A stretch of DNA of 58,489 nucleotides from Mycobacterium gordonae (GCF_002101675.1 NZ_LQOY01000069.1:1-58489), one strand, 5' to 3'; positions 48,442 through 56,124 are shown, counted from the stretch's first letter. Program-made: numbers and translations. Notes: a model not told the origin generated them from the sequence alone.

Positions 48442-48801
48442 CTACTCCTCGGCGTCGGCGTCGGCGTCATCCTGCAGCGCCGCCCGCCGGTCAGCGTCAG
48501 CGGCCGCACGGTGGCGAGCGGCCGCACGGGCATGCTCCTCGACGTCGCCGATTCCTTCTGCGGCCACCCGCTCGTGAACCGAGGCAGCTTCCTCGTGCAC
48601 CGAAGCTGCTTGCAGGTGCCGCCGCGCGGCCGCACGATGAGCGTCCACCGAACGTTGCAGCGATTCCTTTGCATGCGCGCGAGCCGCCTCGACGGACTCC
48701 GCGGACGAGTGTCCCCCACTCGTCAGGTCACGCAGTTGCGCCGCCAACTCCTGGATTCGTCGTTCGGCGATGCGGCCGCGCTCCGCAGCACTGTCGGCCA
48801 T
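48442..48801 (-). CDS. Small Ala/Glu/His-rich coiled-coil protein
   Basis: A 119-residue, highly charged and Ala-rich protein with heptad patterns (AERGRIAERRIQELAAQLRDL, ESLQRSVDAHRAAARRHLQAASVHEEAASVHERVAAEG), predicted to be almost wholly helical. No domain is recognised; similar small helical proteins occur in mycobacteria. The C-terminus ends in DDADADAEE. The ATG at 48799-48801 faces the dehydrogenase lipoprotein gene. Confidence 0.6.
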   Translation of the reverse strand: MADSAAERGRIAERRIQELAAQLRDLTSGGHSSAESVEAARAHAKESLQRSVDAHRAAARRHLQAASVHEEAASVHERVAAEGIGDVEEHARAAARHRAAADADRRAALQDDADADAEE

Positions 48802-48854
48802 TAGATGAGTGTCTCACCGTGCACAAGGTCGCGTTGACCGCTGTTGGGCCGGGT

Positions 48855-50132
48855 ATGCGTCATGGCGTGCGAATCCTCCCTCCGCGTGACATAGTGGCCG
48901 CCGCACTGGTCGGCATCCTGCTGCTGGCGGGTTGCTCGGCCGAATCACCGCGGGGGTCGGCTCCAGAGGCAGCGGCGCCAGGCAGGCTGGTGCCCGCCGC
49001 CGTCCGCGTCCCCGCCGACCTGGCGGCGGCACCGTTCGACCGACCGCGTCAGGCGCTGATCCCCGCGGGCTGGACGATGTCGGTGTGGGCGCGAATCCCG
49101 AAGGCGCGCTTGGCGATATGGACCCCCGATGACGCGCTTCTGGTCTCCGTCCCGGCCGGCGGGCAGATCGTCAAGGTGACACCAGTCGGCCAGTCGACGC
49201 TGGTTGAAGGGCTCGACCAACCGCACGGTATGGCCTTTGCGGGATCGAAGCTGTACGTCGCCGAGAGCGACCAGATCGACGAGTACGACTACGTCGAGGG
49301 ACGGGCGGTCAACCGCCGGACCATCGCGGCCGGCCTTCCCGACGCGCGCAGCCCCGATCTGCACGGCGCCTACGCGCATGCACTGAAGAGCGTGGCCGTC
49401 GGGCCCGACGGTGCGGTCTACTTCTCAATCGGTTCGACGGCCAATATCTCGCCGCAGGACCGCACGGCGACACCGCCCAGGGCCACGATTATGAGGATTC
49501 CGCCCGGCGGCGGTCCGGCAGCGCCGTACACGACGGGCGTGCGCAACGGAACCGGCCTGGCCGTCGCGCCGGACGGGTCGGTGTGGACCGCGGTCAACAA
49601 CCGCGACAACACACCCGATCCCGGGGGCGAGGTCGACGTCGACTACGTCAACGACCATCCGCCCGAGGCGCTGGCCCGTCTCACGCCCGGACGCGACTTG
49701 GGATGGCCCTTCTGCAATCCCGACGGAGGTCCCGCCGATATGCCGTTCATTCGGGACATGACGACCAACAAGGACGGATCTGCGTTGGACTGCGCGGCGC
49801 TGCCGCGCGTCGAGCAGAGCATGGGCGCCCACTCGGCACCCCTGGGACTGTCGTTCACGACCGGCGCGCTGCCCCAGCCCTACGCCGATGGTGCCCTGGT
49901 CGGCATCCACGGTTCGTGGAACCGGAAGCCGCCGCGCGCACCCGAGGTGTCGTTCTTCGCGTGGCGGGGCGGCGCGCTCGGCGATCAGCAGACTCTTGTC
50001 GGCGGCTTCCAGGCCGATGACGGCTCCCGGTGGGGCCGTCCGGTCGCCGCGGTGGTCGGGCCGGATGGCGCGGTGTACATCACCGACGACGAGGCGGGTG
50101 CGGTCTACCGAGTGGCGCCGCCGGGGCGGTAG
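48855..50132 (+). CDS. PQQ-dependent sugar dehydrogenase-like (sorbosone dehydrogenase-type) lipoprotein
   Basis: A 425-residue lipoprotein with a signal peptide ending in the lipobox LAGC (about residues 24-27). It is a six-bladed propeller of the glucose/sorbosone dehydrogenase family: LDQPHGMAFAGSKLYVAES, AYAHALKSVAVGPDGAVYFSIGST, GVRNGTGLAVAPDGSVW, GSWNRKPP, GRPVAAVVGPDGAVYITDDEAGAVYRV. PQQ dependence and substrate are inferred from family. ATG 48855 is chosen because the longer frame is antisense to the coiled-coil gene; GTG 48867 is possible. Confidence 0.85.
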   Translation: MRHGVRILPPRDIVAAALVGILLLAGCSAESPRGSAPEAAAPGRLVPAAVRVPADLAAAPFDRPRQALIPAGWTMSVWARIPKARLAIWTPDDALLVSVPAGGQIVKVTPVGQSTLVEGLDQPHGMAFAGSKLYVAESDQIDEYDYVEGRAVNRRTIAAGLPDARSPDLHGAYAHALKSVAVGPDGAVYFSIGSTANISPQDRTATPPRATIMRIPPGGGPAAPYTTGVRNGTGLAVAPDGSVWTAVNNRDNTPDPGGEVDVDYVNDHPPEALARLTPGRDLGWPFCNPDGGPADMPFIRDMTTNKDGSALDCAALPRVEQSMGAHSAPLGLSFTTGALPQPYADGALVGIHGSWNRKPPRAPEVSFFAWRGGALGDQQTLVGGFQADDGSRWGRPVAAVVGPDGAVYITDDEAGAVYRVAPPGR

Positions 50133-50144
50133 CCGCTCGTGATC

Positions 50145-51008
50145 TCAGCTGACTGCTCTCGTCCAGCGAAGAGGGTTCAGGTGCCGGAACGGGTCACCAG
50201 CCCTCAGGGATTGCAAGTCGGCGAGCGCGGTTTCGAGCGCGGTTTGCGCGCGTTGCTTCACATCGGTTTCCCATTCGCCGGGATGCACGCCCTGAGGCCG
50301 GTGGGTGTCTATCGGCTGTCCAAAGCGCAGGTACATCCGCTGGGGTCGGGGAATTATGGTGGGACCCAGTCCGCGCGCCAGCGGTATGCCCACTCCGGTG
50401 ACGCCGTGTATCCGTTCGCCGATGGTCCGGGTCATCCGCTCCCAACCGCTGCCGCGTTGAACAAGGCTGAGATACACGTCGTCACCGCCGACCAGTGCGA
50501 CCGGAACGATCCGATAATCGTGAGCGATGGCAAGGCGCGCGAATCCGCTGCGACCTTCCCAGCGCAACTGGTACTCCTCGCCCTTGAACTTCAGCATGTC
50601 CCGGCCACCACCCGGGAAGACGAGCAGCGTCGCGTCTTGGCGCATCAGTTCGGCAGCGGTGTCCTGATCACCGACAACGGCCCCGGCCGCCTGCAGCACA
50701 TCTCGGGCCAGACCTCCCACGTCGCCCAGTGATCGGGTGGCGAGACCTCGCACCCGCACTCCGAGCCGGCGGTGCACGAAGTAGGGGATCAAGACGATTT
50801 CGGGCAATCCGGATGACGTGTGATTGCCGACGAGGAGGAATCGTCCGTCGGCGGGTAGGTTGTCCAGTCCGTCGACGTGGATACGACACAGATCCACCAC
50901 CGGGTTGAGTCCGTCGGCGATGGCGAAGATCGCCTTTCGCAGGGCTTGTACCCGGCGCGACTCGTTGCTGTGAGGCGCGAAATCGGCAGTGGCGGTGAAC
51001 TTTTGCAT
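50145..51008 (-). CDS. PlsC-like 1-acyl-glycerol-3-phosphate acyltransferase family protein
   Basis: A 287-residue acyltransferase-fold protein. The start is ATG 51006-51008 (MQKFTATAD); the longer frame to 51128 would cross the operator and antisense of the divergent tetR. Motif I appears as LLVGNHTSSGLPEIVL, where the usual H-x4-D has lost its Asp; motif III as LLVFPGGGRDMLK (EG replaced by GG). These changes mark a mycobacterial subgroup whose activity is uncertain. Divergent from the TetR gene, so likely regulated by it. Confidence 0.75.
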   Translation of the reverse strand: MQKFTATADFAPHSNESRRVQALRKAIFAIADGLNPVVDLCRIHVDGLDNLPADGRFLLVGNHTSSGLPEIVLIPYFVHRRLGVRVRGLATRSLGDVGGLARDVLQAAGAVVGDQDTAAELMRQDATLLVFPGGGRDMLKFKGEEYQLRWEGRSGFARLAIAHDYRIVPVALVGGDDVYLSLVQRGSGWERMTRTIGERIHGVTGVGIPLARGLGPTIIPRPQRMYLRFGQPIDTHRPQGVHPGEWETDVKQRAQTALETALADLQSLRAGDPFRHLNPLRWTRAVS

Positions 51009-51063
51009 CCCAAGCTCTTTCGTTTCACAGGTGGACACCGGCACCGCAACTCTACCCGACAAA

Positions 51064-51120
51064 CTGACCAAATTGGTCGTTTGGTCAGTCAGCCTGGTGC
51101 GCGACGCTATAGTCACCCTG
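51064..51120 (+). promoter_or_regulatory. TetR operator and leaderless tetR promoter
   Basis: CTGACCAAA-TTGGTCG-TTTGGTCAG (51064-51088) is a perfect 9-bp inverted repeat that contains a second dyad GACCAA-A-TTGGTC (51066-51078). The -10 TATAGT (51108-51113) lies 7 nt before GTG 51121, the same leaderless layout as the P1B-4 ATPase. The dyads overlap the -35 region and the plsC-like promoter region. Confidence 0.65.
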
Positions 51121-51846
51121 GTGAGCACATCCCTGGACGGCCTGCCCGAGCAGCACTCGGCGAAGGCGGCCAGGCTGCTCGCGGCGGCCGGCGAACTGCT
51201 GATCGGCCGCGGCGCCAGGGGCTTCTCGGTCGCCGATGTCGCCGAGCGTGCCCATGTCGGGAAGGGAACCGTCTACCTGTACTGGCCGACGAAGGAAGAC
51301 CTGCTCATAGGACTGATCGGCCGAGGTTTCCTGGGTCTGTTGAACGACTTGATTCACCAACTCGAAGCGGATCCGGACCTGGCCCGTCCATCCCGTTTCT
51401 GCCCGACGATGCTGCAGATTGCGACCAGTCAGCCCCTGCTGGCCGCGCTGCAGCGCCACGACCAACAGCTCCTCGGAATCCTGACCGACCACCCCCGCAC
51501 GGTGGCCCTGCATGACGCGCTCGGGCCGAGCTCTGTGGTTAACGCCGTGCTCCCCATCTGGCGCCGCAACCGGTTGGCACGCGACGACTGGGAAACGTCG
51601 AACCAGGCCTTTGCCCTGCACGCCCTGATCACCGGTATCGCGTTTTCGATGATCGGTCCCGCTGTGGCGCCCGCGCCGCCTGACGATCCGATGGGCGTGC
51701 TGAGCGCGGCGGTCACGGCCCTTCTTGGACCGGAACGGGCCAATCAGAAGGAGATCCGCGCTAGCGCGACCGACATCATCGGCTTTCTTCGTGACGGCCA
51801 GGCCGCCGCGCTCGAGCTGATGGACCCGCCGAAGGCGCGGGACTGA
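51121..51846 (+). CDS. TetR-family regulator
   Basis: A 241-residue regulator. HTH at about residues 12-55 reads KAARLLAAAGELLIGRGARGFSVADVAERAHVGKGTVYLYWPTKEDLL. A C-terminal ligand domain of unknown specificity follows. GTG 51121 is chosen from the leaderless promoter; the longer frame goes through the operator. It is divergent from the acyltransferase gene, with a dual dyad between them, implying control of both. Confidence 0.85.
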   Translation: MSTSLDGLPEQHSAKAARLLAAAGELLIGRGARGFSVADVAERAHVGKGTVYLYWPTKEDLLIGLIGRGFLGLLNDLIHQLEADPDLARPSRFCPTMLQIATSQPLLAALQRHDQQLLGILTDHPRTVALHDALGPSSVVNAVLPIWRRNRLARDDWETSNQAFALHALITGIAFSMIGPAVAPAPPDDPMGVLSAAVTALLGPERANQKEIRASATDIIGFLRDGQAAALELMDPPKARD

Positions 51847-51886
51847 GTCGATTCACGGCGCCCGTTACCAACGATGGGGCCTGCGT

Positions 51887-52280
51887 TCAGTCTGAGTAGC
51901 GGATTTCAGTGTTCTGACCCGCCCGGATGCGAACGCCATCGGCAGAACGCACGACCACGAGTGTGAAGACTCTCCGACGGCCGGGAACGGATTCACCGGT
52001 CACGCCCGAGTGAGCGGGAATCGCCCAAATCGTATGACACAGTGCGATTCCCTTCCCGACGTCGCTGTGCTTGACCGCGGTGAAAGATAAGGCGCCGGAC
52101 GCCAGCAAGCCGGCGAAATCGCCTCATGCCCCGCCTGGACTAAAGACCGTCCTTGCTCCCAATGGCCGAGGAAGTCGACAAAGTCTGCATCTTCGGTGAC
52201 AAGGACGCAAGGGCGGCGGCGGCGCGGTGGTTGAGCGCAGCGGCGAGTGCATCGAGCAGGGCTTGCACCTTTGAATCCAA
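51887..52280 (-). pseudogene. Frameshifted SgcJ/EcaC-family (SnoaL/DUF4440-like) gene
   Basis: The minus strand carries three consecutive pieces of one NTF2-like domain in different frames. They are DALAAALNHRAAAALASL (about 52250-52197), VTEDADFVDFLGHWEQGR (about 52195-52140), and ALSFTAVKHSDVGKGIALCHTIW to FTLVVVRSADGVRIRAGQNTEI (52108-51887, ending TGA). Joined by two small indels they form a typical SgcJ/EcaC-family protein of about 130 residues. The gene is dead. It lies between tetR and the left end of the tRNA-integrated element. Confidence 0.65.
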
Positions 52281-52492
52281 CCGTATCGTCTGACGATCGC
52301 CAGAACCACCAGCTAGATCTGACCACCCAAGGCGCGAGAGTCCTGCGCGGCGCTACGTCACTCGCCATGCAACTCGGCAAGGCTTCTCGAAGCGCCCGCG
52401 CGCGGGCGACCGAGATTGACCGACTGCTGCCGGCTGTTCCAGGCTGGGCCCGCGGATCTGATCGCGGGCTGGGCTCGAGCGGCTTTCACCTG
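52281..52492. other. Intergenic region left of the integrated element
   Basis: 212 bp in which I see no gene, RNA or clear repeat. It precedes the left att copy. Confidence 0.5.
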
Positions 52493-52529
52493 CCCCAGTC
52501 GGACTCGAACCGACACTTGGCGGATTTTA
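52493..52529. repeat. Left att copy (attL), 3' half of tRNA-Leu
   Basis: 37 bp identical to 55705-55741, from the acceptor stem 3' strand through the T-arm to the anticodon loop. It diverges afterwards, so it cannot fold into a tRNA. Confidence 0.85.
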
Positions 52530-52717
52530 GTCCCACAACCGCAGTCCATACGAGTACTAGCGACCAAGGTGCTTCTAGCTGTTAATACAGTCCACCCGTG
52601 TCCATTGGAGTCCATCCCCGATTGCGCTGAGTTGTGACATCGTCGTGACACCGACAGCTCGATGTCGGGTTGGCGTCGTAGCATTCGCCCCATGAACACC
52701 GAAGGCGGCGACGCGCG

Positions 52718-53647
52718 ATGACTCAGGATCTAACGCCAGCCGACCACGCCCGGGCCTTGAACCTCATCGGTGACCCGGCAAGCGCGCCAGGTGTAATTAA
52801 CGAAGCCGCCGCCACCGGACGCGTCAAGGAACTTATCTACGCGACCATCGACGGGTTCCGAAGCATCTACGACCAACTCCACACACGCCACCTAGACGGT
52901 GAGACGGTGTTCGTCAGAGGCGAATGGGGTGCCGCCGTCAGCGCAATCGTCGGCGAGAGAACTTTCACGTCAGCGGAAGAAATGCAGCGATACGCAGAAA
53001 GCGACGAAGCGAAAGATAACGATGTCCGATTAGTCGGGATCGTAGCTCTGAACCGAGGACTGCAAGATGACCTAGTTGACGACACAGTCTCGTACGTGAT
53101 CGAGCGAGGCCGCCTTGAGAGCTTCATCGCCACACTAAGTGATGTAGGGCGCCGGCTCATCCCCGAGTTAAACACACAGGAAATGCCTCGACTGCTAGCA
53201 GCTTTGGCCGCACGAACACGCTCCGACGAAAAGGCTGTTCCCGGACAAGCGAGGGCCGAACTGGACTACGCATTCGTCGCCGAATACGCGAAGGTAGAAG
53301 CATCCGGGACGTTGACCGCGATCGGAGCGAGTTACCTCGAGGTCCGGCCACCCGGACTACCCGCTCAGCATTCGTTGGCGATTGCCGGCAGAGTACGAGC
53401 ACCCGAAGATACCCAATCGATCGAATTGCTGATCCGGATCAATCCGCCCGGCCCCATGAACATCGAGATCAACGGGACACTCACTCCCGGTCCCGAACCC
53501 GTCAGATACGACGGGAAGGTCGCTGTGCTGTTCACTGCCATGTCTGTAATCCCTCTGGTCGCGCCTGGACTCTGCGAGATCTTCATCGACATTGACGGAC
53601 GGGAACAACGCAGGCTCGCCTTCAACATCGTTGCGCCACCGCAGTGA
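52718..53647 (+). CDS. Hypothetical protein with DUF6941-like C-terminal domain
   Basis: A 309-residue soluble protein. Residues about 1-170 are helical and not recognised (DHARALNLIGDPASAPGVINE, GEWGAAVSAIVGERTFTSAEEM). Residues 185-305 resemble DUF6941: ELDYAFVAEYAKVEASGTLTAIGASYLEV, then LLIRINPPGPMNIEING. Its stop overlaps the start of the DUF4258 gene (GTGA), so the two are translationally coupled. Function unknown; location in a mobile element with a toxin-antitoxin-like pair suggests an accessory or defence role (inference). Confidence 0.65.
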   Translation: MTQDLTPADHARALNLIGDPASAPGVINEAAATGRVKELIYATIDGFRSIYDQLHTRHLDGETVFVRGEWGAAVSAIVGERTFTSAEEMQRYAESDEAKDNDVRLVGIVALNRGLQDDLVDDTVSYVIERGRLESFIATLSDVGRRLIPELNTQEMPRLLAALAARTRSDEKAVPGQARAELDYAFVAEYAKVEASGTLTAIGASYLEVRPPGLPAQHSLAIAGRVRAPEDTQSIELLIRINPPGPMNIEINGTLTPGPEPVRYDGKVAVLFTAMSVIPLVAPGLCEIFIDIDGREQRRLAFNIVAPPQ

Positions 53648-53928
53648 CAGCACCAACAGACGAGTTCGAGCTGATCATCCCGCCCGGTGAGCATGCCGAG
53701 CGGCAAATGAGACTTCGCCGCATTACCCGCGCAGACGTCGAATCCGCCATACGGACGTGCTTTGAAGACCAGCCCGGAGACGGGGATAACGGAGACCGCC
53801 ACGAGGGCTACGCCGCCAACGGAATCCACGTCCTCAGGGTCTGGATCTTGCCAGGTCAGATACCATCGTTTATGCATACCGGCGACCTCACAGTGAAGAC
53901 CGTGGCATGGAGGGGCAGGCGATGGTGA
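53644..53928 (+). CDS. DUF4258-family protein, possible RelE-like toxin
   Basis: A 94-residue protein with the DUF4258 pattern: ERQMRLRRITRADVESAIRTCFE near the N-terminus (the family reads H-x-x-x-R-M-x-x-R-x-I-T-x-x-D-V), then LRVWILPGQIPSFMHTGDLTVKTVAWRGRRW. DUF4258 proteins are compact RelE-like folds often paired with DUF2283 proteins. The usual His at the first position is present as EHAER. GTG 53644 start overlaps the upstream stop by 3 nt. The stop overlaps the DUF2283 start. Confidence 0.65.
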   Translation: MTAPTDEFELIIPPGEHAERQMRLRRITRADVESAIRTCFEDQPGDGDNGDRHEGYAANGIHVLRVWILPGQIPSFMHTGDLTVKTVAWRGRRW

Positions 53929-54227
53929 CTCTACGGGTCGACTCGAATGTCAGGGCCGCATATATCCAATTCACGGATGCACCGATCGTTGAAACAATTG
54001 AATTGACCCCGCACGTCCTAGTCGATATCGACGAGACGGACACCGTTGTTGGTGTCGAGCTGCTGAGCCTAAACGCTGCGATTCCCGTGGACGCGATCGA
54101 GCATGCATATCACTTCGCGGCACCTGAGCATCGTCAGATCCTCATGCAATTCCGGCTCTCAACCCGCGCTCCGCTGTCCTACACCGGGTCGGGCCAAAGC
54201 CACATACCTGAACTTCAGTCGGCCTAG
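53922..54227 (+). CDS. DUF2283-family protein, possible antitoxin
   Basis: A 101-residue protein. The N-terminal half is DUF2283: VTLRVDSNVRAAYIQFTDAPIVETIELTPHVLVDIDETDTVVGVELLS, close to the family pattern Y-D-x-E-A-D-A-L-Y-I. The C-terminal half (HAYHFAAPEHRQILMQF) is an extension. ATG 53922 with Shine-Dalgarno AGGGG overlaps the DUF4258 stop by 7 nt. DUF4258-DUF2283 gene pairs are recurrent and regarded as toxin-antitoxin-like; activity here is untested. Confidence 0.7.
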   Translation: MVTLRVDSNVRAAYIQFTDAPIVETIELTPHVLVDIDETDTVVGVELLSLNAAIPVDAIEHAYHFAAPEHRQILMQFRLSTRAPLSYTGSGQSHIPELQSA

Positions 54228-54228
54228 C

Positions 54229-54243
54229 CAAGGGGGTCTTGGG
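54229..54243 (+). terminator. Short hairpin after the DUF2283 gene
   Basis: CCAAG-GGGGT-CTTGG, perfect 5-bp arms, 1 nt after the stop at 54227. A weak terminator of the three-gene unit. Confidence 0.35.
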
Positions 54244-54308
54244 AAGGGCCGAGAACCCCTAACGAAACGTCGCAACGTATCACCCCACTGTGGGCCTAAT
54301 TTGATGCT

Positions 54309-54508
54309 GTGAAGAAGAAGCCATCGGGCACTGATATCGCTACATGCAGGTGTCCAAGTGGCTCGGCCACTCCACGTTCGTGCTGACACTAACCACCTAC
54401 GCTGACTACATCAATGAGGACGAACAGGCAGCGCCGAAGGTCGGGCGTGGCGTAGCACAGGCACCAAACGTTGTGAACCTGCAGACGCGTAAGGCTAGTA
54501 GCGCCTAA
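54309..54508 (+). pseudogene. Tyrosine-recombinase integrase, C-terminal remnant
   Basis: The frame from 54344 encodes MQVSKWLGHSTFVLTLTTYADYI, the C-terminal box of phage-type integrases with the conserved LGH and the nucleophilic Tyr of T-Y-A-D-Y, ending TAA 54506-54508. The preceding codons in another frame (PSGTDIAT, 54324-54347) belong to the same integrase, so there is a frameshift, and the N-terminal and Arg-box parts are missing. It once inserted the element into the tRNA gene. Its stop overlaps the convergent gene's stop. Confidence 0.75.
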
Positions 54509-55545
54509 GTCCATGGACTTGAGCCGAGAATCCACTTCACCTGTTTCTCGCCCTGATCGTGCAGCGCTACGCGTTCGATGTGTGCTGGTGTCCAGCCCTC
54601 TAGTGGCTGTTCATCCTCGAACAGCATTTTGGCGATTAGGCCGCTAGACGGGAACGTTAGGCCGGACCTCACCGGCGCATTGAGGGTCACGACCAGTGTT
54701 TCAGTCTCTTGGCCGTCATGGTCGTCGATAAGTCTGAACAATTCGTCTCGCAGATCGCTGCGTGTAACGGTTGCGTGGTAGCCCAGCGCCAGCTCAAAGC
54801 CCATCCGGTTATAGAAGGGACTTTGGTACCAGGGCGGCAATTGGGTCCAGGTGAAAAAGATCGATCTGTCGGAAGACCACTGTCTAACCTCAGAATCTTC
54901 GAGGTGCGGTGGTGGATTAGCCGCGTGCATGCCGTCTCGTACGACTGGTGTAGCGGTCAGCAGCGCTGCTATCGCGCTCCCGACGTTGGCGCGCTTAGGC
55001 GGCAGGCGCTTAGCTGCCGCAGGCTCGTGTCCACCAAAATGCATCACTGTGAGCAGACCGCGGTGTTGCGTCAGGCTGCGCGGATCTCGCTCCAATACCT
55101 TGTCTCTGAACTGCTCGAATGACTTCCATCGTCCGATGATCCAATTTGCCTTATCAAGCTCTGGCTCTGGCGGAAGCAACTGCGTTGCCTCAATGCCAAA
55201 GGGGGCCCCGTCGACGAATGCGAGCACGTCGGGTGGATCGTTTGGGTTCACGATGCAAGCAGAGGTGATTCGGCTGGGCGGCAACGCGTCACGTAGGAAG
55301 GCATCGACGTCCCGGACTTCCTGAGCCGGTTTATCTACTTCGGCGGCGGTTTGCTCTGGCAAGTCGAACGACGTGACCAACACGGGTTCAGCGGGCCTGT
55401 CGTCCCCGTTCGTCACTCCAGACGCCGCCATACAGCGTGGAATGCCGGTTCCCGGGAACAGCGAGAAGACGATGCCTTGGATCGTCATGCCGACCGACGG
55501 CGACGTGTAGATCGTGAACGATGATCCCTGCGGCGGTGCCCACAC
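54505..55545 (-). CDS. Hypothetical protein with possible PD-(D/E)xT nuclease-like core
   Basis: A 346-residue protein without signal peptide. Residues about 97-122 read RITSACIVNPNDPPDVLAFVDGAPFGIEATQLL. The P-D...G-I-E-A-T pattern resembles the PD-(D/E)xK-like cores written P-D-x(n)-I-E-x-T in predicted nucleases of defence systems; the Lys is replaced. The rest (WIIGRWKSFEQFRDKVLERDP, IFFTWTQLPPWYQSPFYNRMGFELALGY) is not recognised. The first 45 residues may not be translated; ATG at 55488 is an alternative start. It fills the right arm of the element, beside the tRNA. Confidence 0.55.
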   Translation of the reverse strand: MWAPPQGSSFTIYTSPSVGMTIQGIVFSLFPGTGIPRCMAASGVTNGDDRPAEPVLVTSFDLPEQTAAEVDKPAQEVRDVDAFLRDALPPSRITSACIVNPNDPPDVLAFVDGAPFGIEATQLLPPEPELDKANWIIGRWKSFEQFRDKVLERDPRSLTQHRGLLTVMHFGGHEPAAAKRLPPKRANVGSAIAALLTATPVVRDGMHAANPPPHLEDSEVRQWSSDRSIFFTWTQLPPWYQSPFYNRMGFELALGYHATVTRSDLRDELFRLIDDHDGQETETLVVTLNAPVRSGLTFPSSGLIAKMLFEDEQPLEGWTPAHIERVALHDQGEKQVKWILGSSPWT

Positions 55546-55701
55546 ACGGCAACGGTACGACGCAGCACCGACAGGCTAGACCAGTGTGTTCTTGCCGCGT
55601 CGCTGCCTCCGTGCTGTCACGCCGCTGTCACGGTGGTCCAAAAGGGGACGAGACGACAGGGCCGAAACTAGACGAAAGCTGCTCTGACCTGCTGTTTCTC
55701 G

Positions 55702-55775
55702 TGCCCCCAGTCGGACTCGAACCGACACTTGGCGGATTTTAAGTCCGCTGCCTCTGCCAATTGGGCTATGGGGGC
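55702..55775 (-). tRNA. tRNA-Leu, anticodon UAA, short variable loop
   Basis: A 74-nt cloverleaf on the minus strand. The acceptor GCCCCCA pairs perfectly with TGGGGGC, discriminator A (55702). D-arm TAGCCCAATTGGCAGAGGC; anticodon stem GCGGA/TCCGC with loop CTTAAAA (anticodon TAA, reading UUA); five-nt variable loop CAAGT; T-arm GTCGG-TTCGAGT-CCGAC. CCA is not encoded. The 3' half is the integration site of the neighbouring element. A leucine tRNA would normally have a long variable arm. I recall that M. tuberculosis also has a tRNA-Leu near its Rv1055, which would fit this position. Confidence 0.85.
55705..55741. repeat. Right att copy (attR) within tRNA-Leu
   Basis: 37 bp identical to 52493-52529. 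It covers the T-arm and anticodon 3' side of the intact tRNA gene. Confidence 0.85.
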
Positions 55776-56124
55776 CCGCCGCGAATCTAGCGTGCGCAGA
55801 CTCCATCAGGGACGTTGCGTACCCCCGAAACGCTAACGTGCGCCAGAACCGATCTCTATGTAGGATCGCGCGCCGCGCGCCCAAAGAGGTCGCCGCCCCC
55901 CGGATCTCAGATGACGCGGCCGTATCGCCCGCCAAGAGCTTGTTAAAACTGCGAGCGCCTTCGTTAAGAAGCCGTAAACGTCCGTCACCCTGCGCTTTTC
56001 GACCATAACTGTGGAGCTCGGGCTAGTTAGCGTTACGCCAACGCACAGGGGCCGGTACGCAAACACACAGGGTCGACCCGGGGAGTCAAGGGGCGGCTCG
56101 TTTTTCACACCTAAGGAGCAATAG
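55776..56124. other. Upstream region of the PE-PPE-esx operon
   Basis: 349 bp with no credible gene. The right end has a strong Shine-Dalgarno AAGGAG (56112-56117) before the PE start. A/T-rich steps near 55935-55980 (for example GTTAAAACTG, GTTAAGAAG) could be promoter elements, but no clear -35/-10 pair was fixed. Minus-strand open frames here are shadows. Confidence 0.5.

Larger units (their letters stand above)
52493..55741. mobile_element. tRNA-Leu-associated integrated element (about 3.2 kb, integrase decayed)
   Basis: It is bounded by a perfect 37-bp direct repeat (52493-52529 and 55705-55741). The right copy is the 3' half of an intact tRNA gene, the left copy is an orphan, the classic result of site-specific integration into a tRNA 3' end. 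Inside are a DUF6941-like protein, a DUF4258/DUF2283 pair, an integrase C-terminal remnant and a large hypothetical gene. The interior is less GC-rich than its surroundings, with more A-ending codons. With only an integrase remnant the element should no longer excise by itself. Confidence 0.8.

Noticed and set aside
51887..52108. 73-residue minus-strand frame taken as a complete gene
   Set aside because: It is the C-terminal third of an NTF2-like domain whose N-terminal parts lie in other frames upstream, so it is reported as part of a pseudogene.
52493..52529. tRNA-like sequence on the minus strand
   Set aside because: Only the 3' half matches tRNA-Leu. The 5' half does not pair, so this is the left attachment repeat and not a tRNA gene.
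54507..54520. 14-bp palindrome AAGTCCATGGACTT at the convergence of the integrase remnant and the hypothetical gene
   Set aside because: It has no loop for an RNA hairpin and no second copy. It overlaps two stop codons and is probably incidental.
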